7,181 bases of DNA from CALZIK01 sp046756565 (GTDB taxonomy: Bacteria; Acidobacteriota; Thermoanaerobaculia; Multivoradales; JAHEKO01). The stretch lies in the NCBI GenBank assembly GCA_046756565.1, contig JBHHWO010000195.1:1-7181 (forward strand). Reading direction: 5' to 3'. Below are positions 5,248 through 7,181 of the stretch, piece by piece; position 1 is the first letter of the stretch; each line of letters begins with the position of its first letter. Under the pieces are notes generated by a model. That model was not told where the DNA came from and searched no databases. It worked only from the letters and a program-made list of their open reading frames with translations. Made by a program: the position numbers and the translations under genes.

Positions 5248-7181
5248 CTACGAGCAGGGATTGGACTTGAGGACTACCGCCAGATCGGCGCCGTTCTCCA
5301 CCGTCAAGCCGTTGAAGAAGACCACCTTGTCGAGAGCTTGGAGAGTGACGTCTGCACCGGTCTTGACTGCGACGCTCTTGCCCGTCCGGACGGCGCTGCC
5401 CGCCTTGCGCGTGTGAGTACCCGTGAGATCGATATCGGCCAGGAACATGTCGGCAGGGCAGGCGCCCAGCGGGCACATCTTTCCGTTGTGCGTGGCCCAC
5501 CTGCCGTCCTCGATCGGGGGATCGCAGTCTAGAGCGTTGCCCGTAGACATCGCGTGCTCGTTGTAGAACCAGAAGCAGCCGTCCACGGGGTCGGTTGCCG
5601 CGCCGCTGTAGTCGCCCCACCGGTTCTCGGGATCGCAGAAGGTGCAAATGTAGGTTGCCGCGCCGCCCTGGAGAAGGGCCGTGCCCTGGGTCGAGCCCGC
5701 CGCGTCGCCGGGATCGCGGCCGGTGTAGTAGGAGCCTGCGAAGACGCTCCCTGCCGAGCCCGAGTACCCGAAGCCGACCTGATTGATCCCGTTGACCGCC
5801 ACCGACGGATAGAACGTGTGCAGATTGGCGGTCAGATCGTCGCCGAAGATACTGCCTTGCTGGGTGAGAGTCGTGGATCCCAGGATCGCGGTATTGAGCT
5901 CCCACCAGTGCGCGGTGGCCTCCCCGGCGTCGGTATCTCCGGTCTTCGGGTCGATGGTCGCGGTGAGCCACAGGCTGTTGTCGAACCACTGCGCGTCCAG
6001 GGCCCGTCGATCGTTCGTCTCGATGGGTATCACCAGCGGGGGCCCGCTCTGCGGGGCGTCCGGAAACGCTGAAAGGAAGTCCTCGAGGTCGCCGACATTG
6101 ATGAACTCCAATGTAAAGACCGGTGTGCCGAGGGGGTCGTCGATCCGAATCGACTGGACGAACTCGGCGGGTGGGCCGGTCAGTCCGCTGTAGCCGACGA
6201 TGAAGGTGCCGACTCCGGCGGGAGCGACTCCGTTGATCTGGGCCGGCTGAGTCGTCACGATGAACGCACCGGCCACGATCGGATCCAGCTTGCTGACGAT
6301 CGCCGTGCCGCAGTCGTAGATACCGTTGGAGCCGACTCCCTTGTCGATGACCCAGAGCCGAACCCCCACCGAGTTTCCTCCGACCGCCGAGAATCCGAAC
6401 ATGTTGGCCGTGATGTAGACGGCCTCTTCGTCCACCGCGAAGCCCGGGTAGTCCGCCCACCGGTCGTTGCCTGAGATCATGGTGTTGGCGGAGATCGTGG
6501 TCGTGCACCAGCTGCCGTTCGGGTCGGCGTCGTCCGATACCGCCACGAAGATCTCGGAGACTTCCGGGTTGCCCCCCGCGCCGTCGTCCTCTTTTTCCAG
6601 GGTGACCACTACAAAGCGGCCCTCGAAGGGATCGAACCGCACCTTCGGATCGAACGTGTCCGTGTCCGGCATCTCAGCGCTGAAGAAGTCGTCGAGAGCG
6701 TCGGTGAAATCGACCGTTCCCGTTGCGTTCTTCTGGTGGAACCGGATCACGGCGTTGACGACGTTGACCAGGTGATTCGGTCCCACGGCGGTGTGCGGGT
6801 CCGGCGGGATGTAGGCGAAGCCCGCCTGTTCGGCGATGTTGGTCGTGTAGTCCACCGAGCCGAAGTTCGTGGTCAGCGCCGGCGGCGCGAGCGGCGGATC
6901 CCCGGGCGTGCCGTCAGGCCCAGCCTGCAGGGCGGAACCGGCGGCGTTCGGACTCGGTGAGGCCGGCGGGCTCGAGACGCTACGGGGCACGATTCTGTCC
7001 ATGACCTGGAGCTCGATGCCGCTTTCGGCTAGCGCCCGGGCGGTGGCACCAAGCTGGTATGTGGCCAGCGGCTCGTGAACGTAGGAGTCCACCGAAATCG
7101 TGGTCACCCCCACGGCCGGAGGGGCTTGCGGGGCATTGGGGTCGGCCAGGATCCTCGTGGGATTCCTGAGGGGACTCTCGG
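5248..7181 (-). CDS. Large secreted beta-rich protein with C-terminal tag, 5' end outside window
   Basis: The C-terminal 643 residues are visible and the frame stays open to the window edge. The GTG at 7113 is therefore probably an internal valine, not the start. Numbering from the edge, a Pro/Ser/Ala-rich linker spans about 65-102. Next come PPDPHTAVGPNHLVNVVN (125-142), DPKVRFDPFEGRFV (177-190), RWADYPGFAVD (240-250), FYPSVAVN (456-463), and RWGDYSGAATDPVDGC (520-535) followed by FWFYNEHA. These recurring Trp/Asp/Tyr signatures are typical of a group of secreted bacterial proteins that I believe fold like a sialidase-type beta-propeller; no enzyme motif is evident. Cysteine pairs occur near 512/515 and 569/574. 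The last 50 residues form a repetitive beta module (VTLQALDKVVFFNGLTVENG and flanks), ending NPCS. Export is inferred, since the N-terminus is missing. Confidence 0.8.
   Translation of the reverse strand, partial: ESPLRNPTRILADPNAPQAPPAVGVTTISVDSYVHEPLATYQLGATARALAESGIELQVMDRIVPRSVSSPPASPSPNAAGSALQAGPDGTPGDPPLAPPALTTNFGSVDYTTNIAEQAGFAYIPPDPHTAVGPNHLVNVVNAVIRFHQKNATGTVDFTDALDDFFSAEMPDTDTFDPKVRFDPFEGRFVVVTLEKEDDGAGGNPEVSEIFVAVSDDADPNGSWCTTTISANTMISGNDRWADYPGFAVDEEAVYITANMFGFSAVGGNSVGVRLWVIDKGVGSNGIYDCGTAIVSKLDPIVAGAFIVTTQPAQINGVAPAGVGTFIVGYSGLTGPPAEFVQSIRIDDPLGTPVFTLEFINVGDLEDFLSAFPDAPQSGPPLVIPIETNDRRALDAQWFDNSLWLTATIDPKTGDTDAGEATAHWWELNTAILGSTTLTQQGSIFGDDLTANLHTFYPSVAVNGINQVGFGYSGSAGSVFAGSYYTGRDPGDAAGSTQGTALLQGGAATYICTFCDPENRWGDYSGAATDPVDGCFWFYNEHAMSTGNALDCDPPIEDGRWATHNGKMCPLGACPADMFLADIDLTGTHTRKAGSAVRTGKSVAVKTGADVTLQALDKVVFFNGLTVENGADLAVVLKSNPCS

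Noticed and set aside
4810..5532. Plus-strand 240-residue open frame across the metallopeptidase 5' end and the spacer
   Set aside because: It runs antisense through a signal peptide, a strong Shine-Dalgarno and a repeat, and into the 3' end of another gene. No motif or ribosome binding site supports it.
5240..6508. Long 422-residue minus-strand open frame overlapping the large secreted-protein gene
   Set aside because: Its translation is Arg/His-rich and low in hydrophobic order, typical of a GC-rich shadow frame. The overlapping frame has recognisable secreted-protein motifs and natural composition.
7111..7113. GTG at 7113 as the start of the large secreted protein
   Set aside because: The frame remains open with protein-like sequence to the window edge. 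No signal peptide follows this GTG, so the gene most likely starts beyond the window.

Overview
The window is GC-rich, densely coding bacterial DNA with GTG starts as well as ATG starts. Intergenic gaps are littered with short palindromic repeats built on a core like GTCATTCCGAGCG...GAGGAATCC. That repeat style, the Sec-exported proteins with their own membrane anchors, and a large secreted protein carrying a WGDYS-type signature fit a Gram-negative, probably environmental bacterium. Acidobacteriota (Thermoanaerobaculia-like) or a relative is my best guess, but it is inference only. I see no rRNA, tRNA, CRISPR array, phage gene or transposase.

Layout. (1) 78-1432, minus strand: two membrane-anchored bacterial PH-domain (bPH2, YdbS/YdbT-like) proteins, translationally coupled through a GTGA overlap. 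(2) 1433-1825: a 393-base divergent intergenic region holding two roughly 90-base inverted-repeat elements and a possible promoter and leader hairpin for the plus-strand genes. (3) 1826-3954, plus strand: a two-gene unit encoding a membrane-anchored N-acetylmuramoyl-L-alanine amidase and, 5 bases later, an actin-like ATPase that looks strongly like MamK, the magnetosome-chain filament protein. (4) 3955-4035: two hairpins, the second made from the genome's repeat motif, between convergent genes. (5) 4036-5082, minus: an exported protein with a HEASH (HExxH) zinc-protease motif and an excellent ribosome binding site. (6) 5083-5247: a spacer with a degenerate repeat and a hairpin. (7) 5248-7181, minus: the C-terminal 643 residues of a large, probably secreted protein that ends in a short beta-rich tag; its start lies outside the window.

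The centre of interest is the amidase/MamK-like pair. No other magnetosome gene is visible, so the filament here probably has a different job. The partner, a periplasmic wall hydrolase with a basic cytoplasmic tail of about 40 residues, suggests an internal filament that positions peptidoglycan cleavage. That functional link is inference from gene order and topology; the family assignments rest on motifs that can be read directly.
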